Shown here in pieces: positions 51,839-61,802 of a stretch of 64,000 nucleotides of DNA. Source of the stretch: Chrysoperla carnea (Eukaryota; Arthropoda; Insecta; Neuroptera; Chrysopidae). The translations under genes and the position numbers were made by a program. Below the pieces are notes generated by a model, which saw nothing but the letters and a program-made list of their open reading frames with translations, was not told where the DNA came from and did not search any database. Every line of letters begins with the position of its first letter. Position 1 is the first letter of the stretch. The stretch spans positions 77,511,435 to 77,575,434 of the forward strand of contig NC_058338.1 in assembly GCF_905475395.1 (NCBI RefSeq). Direction: 5' to 3'.

Positions 51839-52837
51839 AATTTATACACAATACCTTAATTGTACTATACTTTAAAAAAAATTTTAATAAACGATTTTTT
51901 TTAGTAAATTCCACGTCCTTGTCTATTTGCCTATTTTTAAATTAATATGAGTAATAGCGTACAGTATAATGACATACAATTAGTTCGTTTCTGTTTTTAT
52001 AAAATTTTATAAATGTTCATATTACGGCAGAAATCAGAAATCAACTAAACCTTCTGAAGAATGCAATCTCGAGAAAACCTTTTAAAGATTTTACCTTTCG
52101 ATACTTTTTTCTTACATTATGGCCTGTGTTATTCATACATAATCGTATGAATTAAACTTAAAACAAGTGAAAATAAGCAACTGATTGAGTTAATTGTTGA
52201 AATACCATGCATAGACAGTGTTGATTACTCTGTATTATTAAAATATTAAAATTCAATAATACATATTATACAATTTACGCCTAATTTGCGCCCTCACGGG
52301 TAAACAGTGATGTTTACGAAAAAATGTTTCAAACAAAAGTTGTTTATTTTTTGATAAGGAAGATTTTTTACATTTAAACTTTTGTTCTATCTCTAACGGT
52401 GGGTACAAGATGGGTCCTACGGACCCATTGGTCAAGACCCAATTGACCTATGTTGCTCATTTACGAACTTGACCTCACTTTTTACGTCCTGAGTACGCTG
52501 TAAAAATTTCAGCTTGATATCTTTTATCGTTTTTGAGTTATCGTGTTGACAGACAGACGGACAGACAACCGAAAATATATAAACACCTATATCAAAATTT
52601 TGTTCTTAGCATTAATATTTTTAAGCGTTACAAACTTGGGACTAAACTTAGTATACCTTGCATATTACATATATGCATGGTATAATAATTGAAAATAAAT
52701 TTCTTGAGTTTAACTGATCTCTAACTTTATGAACGCACCCTTATGTCAAAATTAAATTTGTCAAATTATTTGATCAATAAATAAACAAACTTCATTTAAA
52801 ACCATAAACTGTGTTTATAATATAAAACTATTTAAAT
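51839..52837. other. Spacer between ZAD genes B and C
   Basis: About half is an inverted copy of the 550-bp repeat family (next entry). The last 100 bases (ttatgtcaaaatt, aataaacaaacttcat) resemble the sequence just upstream of gene D, supporting a shared ancestral promoter for C and D. Confidence 0.55.
52150..52690 (-). repeat. 550-bp repeat family, inverted copy
   Basis: Reading the minus strand it runs from tataccatgcatatatgtaa through gtaacgcttaaaaatatt, gtctgtccgtctgtctgtc, aaaaagtgaggtcaagttcg, gtgagggcgcaaatta and tggtatttcaacaatta to ttttcacttgttttaag. Nearly complete, lacking the 'tggctatctttct' segment. It is the only copy in this orientation in the window. Confidence 0.8.
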
Positions 52838-55800
52838 ATGAGTACTTATTTACAATGTAGACTTTGTGCTGAGTGGAAAGTTGCAAACGAATTAATAAAT
52901 ATTAACCATGAGAAAGCTATTCAAATAAAATTAGTAACAAAAATTCAACAATGTTTAAATTTGAATTTTGATAACCTAAAATTACCCGAAAATGTTTGTT
53001 TATTATGCTGCGATAAAGTAGGATCTACTTATGATTTTCAAGAACTTGTAAAGAAAGCTCAACAAAAATTATTCGATGCAATTGAAGAGAAAATAGTATA
53101 TATTAAAACAGAAATACCAGATCCAGAAGACGAGTGGTATCAAACAACATTGAATAATCATAATGCTAACGAAGAGAAAAAAGTAAATTTTAAAACTGAA
53201 TTACCAGAGGTAGAAAATGTGTGGTATCAACATGTTGAAACAACATTGAATGAACACGTTGCAAACAAAGAAAAATTACTAAAGAGTAAAACTGAATTAC
53301 CAGAATCAGAAAATGAATGGTATCAAGATGTGGATACAACATTGAATGATTATGGTCCAAATGAAGATAAATTAGTAAATTTTAAAACTGAACCAGAACC
53401 ACAAAATGAGTGGTATCAACAGGTTGAAACAACATTGAATGATTATGACGATGATATCGTAAAGGAAGAAGGTTTGGATATTACTATTTTGTCATATCCT
53501 TATACCAGTTTTATTAAAATTATCCCCGTCATTATTTGTGGAATTTATGAGGAACGAAATAGTCCCAAATTAAAGTCGGAAAAAAAGGTTTTTTTTCCCG
53601 ACTTTTAAAAATTTTTTGCAGATTTGGGCTTTGGTAGAAAAAAAAGTTGGGAAAATTAAAATGAGCATTCTATATTTTCCAGTCCTTATTATTAGTTAGA
53701 GAGATGTACATATGATTTACTGATGGTCATGGTAACCGTCTGCTGAGCCTGAAATATGGTAGTAGGCAATGTTCCAAGTCGCCCTGTAAGGTTCCTCGAA
53801 TTTCTATGTGTCATATTCCCCCCCAGGGGGAGATTTGAAAAACTGTCACTAAGTTAAGGTTCTGGAAACTGTCTGCTTGTTTGATAATTCATTAGATGTG
53901 ATTCTGAACAGTCATCTTGCAAAGTTTGAGCTCAACAAGTTGTCCCACTTGTTGAGCTCAAACATTCCCGAATTATGCCAAAAAAACCGAAAATGTCGTT
54001 ACGCGGTAAAAAAATTTGAAGTGATGGTTCTGGAAACTGTAAAACTGGTTTGGTTATGTTGAGGATGTCAAAAGGATCAGAAAAATATGTTTGGCAGAAA
54101 AGCAAGTGGCCAGGGATTTTTTTGGCAGCACTTTGAAAAACGCAAATTATTCCCTGGGGGGGGGATGACACATAGAAATTTGAGGAACCTTACAGGGCGA
54201 CTCGGAACATTACCTACTATCATATTTAAGGCTCAGCAGACGGTTGCCATGACCATCAGTAAATCATATATACATCTCTCTAACTATATTTAGTAACACT
54301 AAAATTAACGTTGCACTTATTTATTATTTTTGAATTTGTTTAATATTTCATAGTTTATTTTTAGTGAAAGTTGGAGAAAATTCAGAAGTTGAGAGAGAAA
54401 TTCAAGTTTCTACACCAAAAACTGTAAGTCACACTTAATTTAAATAGATACAGCCTGATTCAAGAATTTTTTCAATTTAAATAAAATTTCCTTACAGTTT
54501 TTGATATTTACGAGGCAGCAATTGTCTCAAGACCAGAGTTTCCAGAAAATTTTCTATCAAGTAGCATTATCTGTGATAAAAAAGAGCCTAATGTAGTACT
54601 CAAAGCGCCTCATTAACTTCAACCAATACTAATATGTTACAATGGCACGCAAATTTTTGTAGCACAAGCACTTTTTAAAGTAACTCATTCATATAATAGT
54701 CTAAGATCCCAATTAGGATCGACCTTCACCCATCTGTTTACCGGATGAAAGTTATTTTTTATGAAATATAAAATGTTAACAAATATCCCTGCAATAGGTT
54801 GCCTATAAAAATGTGGTCCAGACTACTTTTAGTGAAAATATCAAGAGTAAAATTTTTAGAAATTTTTCACTGACTTGCATATCTTACGAATTTTGATCTA
54901 CTCGAAAGTAAAAGCCATAAAGAATATGCAGCAGCTATGTTGTTTGCCTTTTTTCGTTCACTATTATCGCATTTATACAAGTTGAAAATAGTAATTACGT
55001 GCATCTGTTAATTCATTGACTCGCATATCTAAATAAAGATAATTTTGTTACAATTACGGTGGCATATGATTGGCCACAAAATATTGGTCAAAAATAATGT
55101 TTACAAGCTTTCCAAGTTTTGATATTTATATTAAAAATGGTCTGGACCATATTTTTTAAGGCAACCCGTTACAGGAATATTTGTTAATATTTTACATTTC
55201 ATAAAAAATAACTTTCATTCGGTAAACAGATGGGTGAAGGTCGACCCTAATTCGGATCTTGTACTATAAAAAAATAGAGCAATTTGGGAAAAGTAGTACA
55301 ATCTAGCAACCCTGATCAAGACGAATTTGATTTACCAGAGTGAAAGTAGCCTAAAGTAGACGAAAGAGATGTTATCATTATGGCTATCTAGGGAGGTAAT
55401 AGTCAGTGTTGCCAGATAGACTTATCCACTTGCCCCTATATCGCCTAAACGACCACTTAAAATCCCCTAGATTAAAACCAGATGCCCTAAATTAAATGAC
55501 TTTGAAATTATCATACTTTTTAATAAGTTTTTATACCATGTTTATATGAAATATATTAAGGTATACTAAGTTTTGTACCATGTGCGTAACGCTCAAAAAT
55601 ATTTATGCTACGAGCAAAATTTTTAGGTGTTCATAAAATCCATTTCCGGTTGTCCATTCGTTTGAATGTCCATTCGTCCACACGACAACACAATAAATCC
55701 AAAAAGGAAAAAAGATATCAAGCTGAAATTTGTTTAGCGTGCTCGGACGTAAAAAGTGAGGTTGAGTTCGTATATGAGCAACATAGATCAATTATGTTTT

Positions 55801-57873
55801 GAGTCCGTAGGACACATCTTCTAAACCGTTAGAGATAGAACAAATGTTCAAATGTAAAAAATGTTCATTAAAAAAAAATAAACAACTTTTGTTTAAAACA
55901 TTTTTTTGTAAACATCACTGTTTACCCACGAAGGCGCAAATTATGTAGTATATATTATATGAGCCATGTGTATGTGACATGTATGTATAAGTGGCTCTCT
56001 AAAAATGGCTATCTTTCTTTACTTACATGAAGTAAAAAGGCAAAAAATTGCGTAATCAACATTGTCTATGCATGGTATTTCAACAATTAACTCAGTCAAT
56101 TGTTTGTTTTCACTTGTTTTATATATAATTTCTGTTTGGAACTTAAATCGTAATCAACATAATCTATACATGGTATTTCCCCTAGATTTTCCACCAAACT
56201 TTTTAAAATTCATTAAAAGGGCAACACTGGTGATAGTTGTATTCCTTGACCACAAGCATGTGTGTTAAGATCTCAAATTTGCCATTTTAAGTCATTTAGA
56301 AACCGAACTATTAATAATGTATTTCAAAATGGTCGCTATAAAATCAATGCTATATCAAAGGTTTACTCTTATAAAAAATTAAAATCTTGGTAGCTGGTTA
56401 TTTCCTGGTAAATATTTATTATTTTTACCCAGGGCTTCACATAAATATACGAAATTCGACAATACTTTACCCCAATAACCGAATAATACATTATGTTTTT
56501 TTTTTTGTCTTTTGCTGTAGGTTCGTGTCCGACGTAGAAATTGTGAGAAAAAAAGAATACCCATTGACCCTGAATCAATGAAATTAGCAGTTCAAGCTGT
56601 TACTGGACCGAATAAAGTATCAATGAGAGAAGCTGCTAGAATTTTTAATGTCAAATTCTCTACACTTTTACGTCATGTTAATTTGTTCAAGGCATCTGGT
56701 GCAACTGACTTTGAATATAAGGCTAGCTATGATGTCAAGAAGGTCTTTACGGAAGAAGAAGAACTAAAACTAATAGAGTATGTAAAAACCATCACTAAAA
56801 TGAATAAGGGTCTCACAAAAAAACAGCTTCGTGAAGTAGCCTATCAGTTTGCTGTCACAAACAAAAAAAGATACCCCTCTTCTTGGGATATATTTAAACT
56901 TGCAGGAGAAGAATGGATGAGATTATTTTTGAAAAGACATTCCGACGATGGTGACCTAACCATCAACCTGTTACCTACAGCCAGTTTTTATAAAACAACT
57001 TTAGCTAAATTTTTTGATAATTTGAATGACGTACATAAACGCTTTGGACCGTTCCCACCTCAAAGAATTTGGACACAAAATGAAATCGCCGTGACTACGG
57101 AGCAAGATCCTTCAACAGTTATCTCAGTTAAAAAGTTTGGTGACATGACGCTAACAGAAACTGAGCATCTAATAATTATATCCGCTTGTTCCAATGCTTT
57201 AGGAAATCTAATACCTCCCATGATGCTGTTCCCTAGTGCTCATTATAAAGATTACATGATAAAGGGAGCACCCCCAGGTACAATCGGTGAAGCTAACTTT
57301 TCGGGCGGTTTGAACGAAGAGTTGTTTTATAAATTTATGGAGCATTTTATAAAACACACTAAACCTTCAAAAGAAGAACGTGTCATCCTTATAACTGATA
57401 ACGATGAAACTCATCTTGCACCAAAAACCTTAGACTTAGCGTCTAATGCTGGGGTGGTGTTCGTAACTTTCCCACCTCAAATTTCTCACAAATTACAACC
57501 ACTGAATATCTCTGTCTTTCTTGCGTTCAAGCTGTATTATGACCTAGCAGTTCAATCGTGGCTTGTCAAAAATCCTGGAAAAAAAGTTGGCGTTTATAAT
57601 GTTGCCGAGTGCGTTGGAAAAGCTTACCCAAAAGCTTTTACTACTGACAGAATAACTAGTGGCTTTGAAAAAGCAGGAATTTATCCTCTAGACAAAGCAA
57701 TACCTAAAGATAATGAGATTGGGGAGGATAACACGTCATCTTCAAAGAGGAAGAAAAAAAGCTCACTACAAGAAAATGTTTCAAAACCTTCAACGAGCAC
57801 GTCTTCACCAGAGAGCTATTTTCAAAATAAAAAAATTAAACTAGAATATGACAATTTGGGTATTCTAAAATAA
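52838..57873 (+). CDS. ZAD gene C: predicted ZAD-pogo transposase fusion, 681 aa
   Basis: Exons 52838-53471 and 54365-54423 match exons 1-2 of gene D in sequence and phase (ZAD: CRLCAEW ... [13 protein letters not shown]). The linker after the ZAD is expanded to four repeats of about 30 residues containing KTE and EWYQ. No C2H2 exons follow. Instead a pyrimidine-rich acceptor at 56520 opens a phase-0 exon, 56521-57873, that continues the frame: psq HTH (VSMREAARIFNVKFSTLLRH), CENP-B-type HTH (FTEEEELKLIEYVK, EEWMRLFLKRH), then a DDE domain. Total 2,046 nt, no internal stop. An in-frame stop directly before the exon and the lack of an ATG until 56578 favour splicing from upstream. Alternatives are a ZAD-only product ending at 54596, an independent transposase starting at 56578, or splicing of C exon 2 into gene D exon 3, which is also phase 0. 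Confidence 0.6.
53694..54286. mobile_element. MITE with arms of about 135 bp, in gene C intron 1
   Basis: tagttagagagatgta at the left is mirrored at the right by tacatctctctaacta. The arms, including accgtctgctgagcct and gccctgtaaggttcctc, are about 95 percent identical by eye. The interior holds a second perfect palindrome with 16-base arms, 53925-53940 and 53947-53962 (tttgagctcaacaagt). No transposase. It adds about 590 bp to the intron. Confidence 0.85.
54690..55270. mobile_element. MITE with arms of about 140 bp, in gene C intron 2
   Basis: The left arm starts at 54696 (atagtctaagatcc) and includes cgaccttcacccatctgttt and ggttgcc...tggtccagac. The right arm is the inverted copy ending at 55267 (ggatcttgtactat). 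About 570 bp, with no open frame. Confidence 0.85.
55404..56229. mobile_element. MITE with cagtgttgcc ends, carrying a nested repeat
   Basis: The left end cagtgttgcca (55404) is mirrored by ggcaacactg at 56220-56229. Inside both ends are matching phrases (cccctagatt). The middle, 55535-56130, is a full plus-strand copy of the 550-bp repeat family, so that repeat inserted into the MITE. The MITE lies about 290 bp before the transposase exon of gene C. Confidence 0.7.
55535..56130 (+). repeat. 550-bp repeat family, nested copy
   Basis: It runs from ttttataccatgtttatatg through gtaacgctcaaaaatattta, aaaaagtgaggttgagttcg, tttacccacgaaggcgcaaa and tggtatttcaacaatta to gttttcacttgttttata. The target on either side is the MITE at 55404-56229. 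Confidence 0.8.
56521..57873 (+). mobile_element. Pogo/Tigger-like transposase-derived coding exon
   Basis: A 450-codon open frame. Order of domains: basic stretch RVRRRNCEKKR, psq-type HTH, CENP-B-type HTH (about residues 52-121 counted from the Met at 56578), then DDE domain. In the family the catalytic residues sit in N.DE, LDNH.SH and LQPLD; here they are TQNE (Asn 168), ITDNDETH (Asp 274 kept) and LQPLN (Asn 310). The usual S-ERG loop is also changed (LTETEH). The fold-defining phrases NALGNLIPPMMLFP and TFPPQISHKLQPL are well kept. So the protein should fold and bind DNA but not cut it. A Lys-rich stretch near residue 390 (KRKKK) looks like a nuclear signal. I found no terminal inverted repeats that would make it a mobile unit. 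Confidence 0.88.
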
Positions 57874-57899
57874 TCATAATAAGCACAGAAAAATAATAA

Positions 57900-58034
57900 T
57901 TCGAGAGAAAAAAATCCTTAAATGTCAAAGACAAAAATAAGAATAAAAGAGGTTTGTTAGATTATAACAGTGAATCTGAAAATGAAGAAGTGAATTTAAT
58001 CTGTTATAAGCCAGGAACGAAAATCAAGTTTTAA
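57900..58034 (+). pseudogene. Possible displaced transposase C-terminal tail
   Basis: Just after the transposase stop an open stretch in another frame (+2) reads KSLNVKDKNKNKRGLLD, then YNSESENEEVNLICY and a stop at 58032-58034. An acidic Ser/Glu-rich tail near a Cys is common at the end of pogo-like transposases, so this may be the old C-terminus put out of frame, or a small separate exon. Weak evidence. Confidence 0.3.
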
Positions 58035-58148
58035 TTTTAAAAGCCAGGTATTTTAAGAGAAAAGGTATGTGTTTAGGGCCAGGAACTATACGAAAATCAT
58101 GTTTTAATTTTAAAAGACAGGTTTTTTAAGGAAAGAGGTAATGTTTTG
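58011..58148. repeat. 68-bp tandem duplication
   Basis: Two adjacent copies start at 58011 and 58079: ccaggaac..acgaaaatca, gttttaattttaaaag, caggt.ttttaag. Several substitutions separate them. It overlaps the end of the displaced tail. Confidence 0.75.
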
Positions 58149-58957
58149 TTATGATTTAGCAACAAGAAGGGACCACCAGTGGAATAGATAGGAAAAATTA
58201 TTGTTGATTCAAAGATCAATACGATTTTGAATATCAGATTCATTTTACTAACTGTGAACTGCCAGGAAATTTATAAAGAAATCCGAAGAAATATTTAATA
58301 TTTTAGTGAAAAATAAATGTGATAAACTGCCAAACAAAGTTAATTACGTGTATCGATTGCGACTGATGAACAGTTGTGATTCTATATTTTATAGTTTTAA
58401 CCGTAAATTAATTCTTTTTGTAATGAAAAAAGTAAATAAAAATTGTTATTTAAAAATGTTGTTTTTAATTTGTTCTGCCTTTTGTTGAAGTGAGCGCTCG
58501 GTATAACTCAGATAGTACTAACAACCCATGCATCTTGAGAAAGAACAGATTGTCGATATATGGGGTGTCAGCCTCGATACTAACTGAGAAATTGTGATGT
58601 AAGTGTAAGAAGATTCTGTGGACATATTAAACTTGTTCAGCATAAATAGTCGGTTTAATACGCATACACTGCTATACGAAAGCGCGGTTTTTCTACGTTT
58701 TATAAAACAGCAAACGCGCTAATTTTTTGGTAAACGCAAAATATTTGATGCTCATCCACATAAAAGCGAATGTACATTACCTTTATTTAACCTTGATCGT
58801 AAACTACCGCCATTATAATTTTTTTAAATCTTTTGTTTTTAGCATTTGTGAAGACATCATAAATCGAAATCTTCTGAACGCTCCCTAGTTCTTATGTCAA
58901 AATTGAATAAACAAACTTCATCACTGTCAAGTTGATAGTTGACTGTCAATTTGAAGT

Positions 58958-61802
58958 ATGAGTACTTGTTTACAATGTAGACTTTGTGCTGAATGGAAAG
59001 TTGGAAATGAATTAATAAATATTAAACACGAGAAAGCTATCCAACTAAAATTAGAATCAAAAATTCAACAATGTTTAAATTTGAATTTTGATAACCTAAA
59101 ATTACCCAATAATGTTTGTTTATTATGTTGTGATAAAGTGGGGTCTACTTATGATTTTCAAGAACTTGTAAAGAAAGCTCAACAAAGTTTATTAGATGCA
59201 ATTGGAGCGAAAATAGAGAATTTCAAAACTGAATTACCAGAATCAGAAAACGAGTGGTATCAATATGTTGAAACAGCATTGGATGATTATGACGATGAAA
59301 TTGTAAAAGAAGGTTTGCATATTACATTTTATTTTCTGGTCACTTTGTATATTTTAAAAATTGTTTCATATATTTCTGTTTATTTATAGTGAAAGTTGAA
59401 GAAAATTCACAAGTTACCGGACAAAAAAATGTAAGTCTTAACACATTTGACAATCCTCTTCAGTAGCATTAAACCCTTAAAATTAAAATCAAAATAAAAT
59501 AAAATATATATTTACTCTATCCTTAAACAAAATAATTGACTGCTGTTTTAATGAAATATTAAAAATTCAAATTTGTATGTGGCAGTTTAAGGATGGTCAT
59601 ATAAACCAAAGCATGTCATTAATATTTTCTCTTCAGTCATCACAAATAAAGCCGTCTTTTTCAATTTTTTATTTTTAGATTACTAACGTAAAACATGAGG
59701 AAAAAATTGAAGCAACATCAAGAGGCAATTCTTCTACTCGAAAGAAACGTATGAACTATTGAATAACTGTTTACAATACCTAAAACTTAAGAAAATTATT
59801 TTATTTAAGGTAAAAAAACAGCGTTGGATCCAGAAATTGCCAAACGAAAAGCGTTAAGAAACGCAAAAATACAGCGTACCAAAAACGGTATTATTTAATT
59901 TTGGTTTATTTTCAAATCATTAAATTTAATCACTATTTCCGTTTTTTGTTAGCAATGAAAAATTATGTATGGAAATGCGCAACGTGTGAAATTGAATGTC
60001 ATTCTGTAGAAAATTTACGTAAACATTTCACGGATGAACATAAACAGAAACCAATTTATAGTTGTACAGAGTGTTCAAAAACGTATGACATATTTCAAAC
60101 TTTTCAGAAGCATGTGAAGGCACATAGAGATAAATTTAGATTTAAGTAAGTTATGAAGATTATGAAAATATAAGTAAGATATAATTTTAATTAATTTTGT
60201 TAAAACTTTGTATATACAGAGTGTTTCACTTAATTAGTTCGAATTCGTCATAGATGCGTTTGGGCGCACATTAAAATAAATTTTCACTAAATTCCCATTG
60301 ATCCAATAGGGTATTCCACTATTTTTGAAAAAGTACTTCAAAATGTTGATTTTGCTAATAAAAAGCCATCAAAAATTTATTTCGGAAAAATACACACGTT
60401 TTCTTAAAACTTAAATTAAATTTTAAACCTTTTTTAAACTGTCAAAAACGCGGGCATCCAATTAGATGACGTAATATGGGTATACTATACGAAATAACCC
60501 AAATCAGTTTGACAGATATATTCATAGACATCTGATTATAATACCCAGCTGTCTACACTGAACTAACTGATAGTCTATGACTCATATCGCTATGACATCA
60601 CAGCAGGGCTTATCCGCGTTTTAGGTCACGTGATATACAGTTTAAAAATTACTATTTTTAATTTTAATATGATAAAAGAAAAATGTGCTTTTATGACTCG
60701 AAATCAGAATATTTACGTATATCTTTACATAAATTTTTTCTTTTTTCAAATTTTATGATTTATTTTTGACTAACGATAATACCCTATTGTTAAGATATCG
60801 AAAACGAAATGATAGGTTTTCTTATTTGGCGGGGTCCCTAAACGTACTTCTAAATTGGTTAAAATTATTTGATAAATTGGGCATACAAGACACTCTGCAC
60901 TGTTTTTTTTTTGAAGTAATATTTTGTTTGTTTCAAATTCATAAAATTTTTAGGTGTGACTTATGCTCAATGCATTTTCATCTACCGTTTCTCTTAAGAA
61001 ATCATCATTTACGAAGTCATTCCGAAACGAATTATACATGTCCAGAATGTGGGAAGAATTTTAAAACTCCATTCTATTTACAAAAGCATTTACGATATTT
61101 ACATCCACCAGATGTAAGACAGAAATATGATTGTGATATTTGTGGTAGAAATTTTTTGACAACGAAAGGTTTATTATACCATCAGAAAACAGCACATTCA
61201 GGTATATATTTTAATATATACCTATGTGAATTATTACCTACATATGTGAAAATAAGCATTATTTATTAATTTTTATTACAGATAAACGAGATTTTAGCTG
61301 TGATCAATGTGGAAAAATGTTTGTAGTACAGAGTCAATTACAGATTCATTTAAATACGGTACACTCGGATTTAAAACCATTCAGCTGTAATCAATGCCAA
61401 CAGACATTTAAGAGTAATCAAATATTAAAATCTCATTTATTAGTCCATAGTAATGAAAAACGACATTCGTGTGAAGTGTGTGGAAAACGATTCAATAGAA
61501 AAGATATATTGAGACAACATTTAACTGTTCATAGTGGCGTTCAAAAGTTCGAATGTGAACATTGCAATAAACGTTTTCGAACAAAATCACAATTGAAGGT
61601 TATTACTATTACGAGGTAAATTAATCTCTATACATGCCATTAATCAATTATATTTTAGGTCCATATCAGACAACACACAGGCGAACGTCCTTACTCATGT
61701 TTGGAATGTAATCATCATTTTGCAGATATCTCAAATTATCTCAAACATATGAGAGGGAAACATGGTTTAACGAGTACGAAAAAAAATACACCAACGAATT
61801 GA
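58958..61802 (+). CDS. ZAD gene D: ZAD plus ten C2H2 zinc fingers, 481 aa
   Basis: Fourth member of the cluster and the closest relative of gene C in the ZAD and linker exons. Exons 58958-59312, 59390-59430, 59679-59748, 59810-59887, 59953-60145, 60954-61201, 61282-61598, 61659-61802 join in phase to 481 residues. The ZAD has [20 protein letters not shown] and [10 protein letters not shown]. The linker has a single [13 protein letters not shown] unit where C has four. Ten fingers run from CATCEIEC through [48 protein letters not shown] and CEHCNKRF to CLECNHHF. The protein ends shortly after the last finger. Intron 5 carries the repeat shared with 29.1 kb. This gene shows what C's missing finger exons would have looked like. 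Confidence 0.88.
60380..60785 (+). repeat. Interspersed repeat shared with 29.1-29.5 kb
   Basis: It has the same phrases in the same order as 29061-29502 (aaaacgcgggcatccaat, agtttgacagatatattcat, agctgtctacactgaactaa, atgtgcttttatgactcg), with a shorter middle lacking about 30 bp. Non-coding, in gene D intron 5. Confidence 0.75.

Larger units (their letters stand above)
57874..58957. other. Spacer between gene C and ZAD gene D
   Basis: It begins with a coding-like tail and a tandem repeat (next entries). The rest is AT-rich with the probable gene D promoter at its end, where atgtcaaaattgaataaacaaacttcat resembles the region upstream of gene C. Confidence 0.5.

Noticed and set aside
53877-54293. 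Open frames of 60-80 codons in gene C intron 1
   Set aside because: They lie in the arms and centre of the MITE and show no protein similarity that I recognise.
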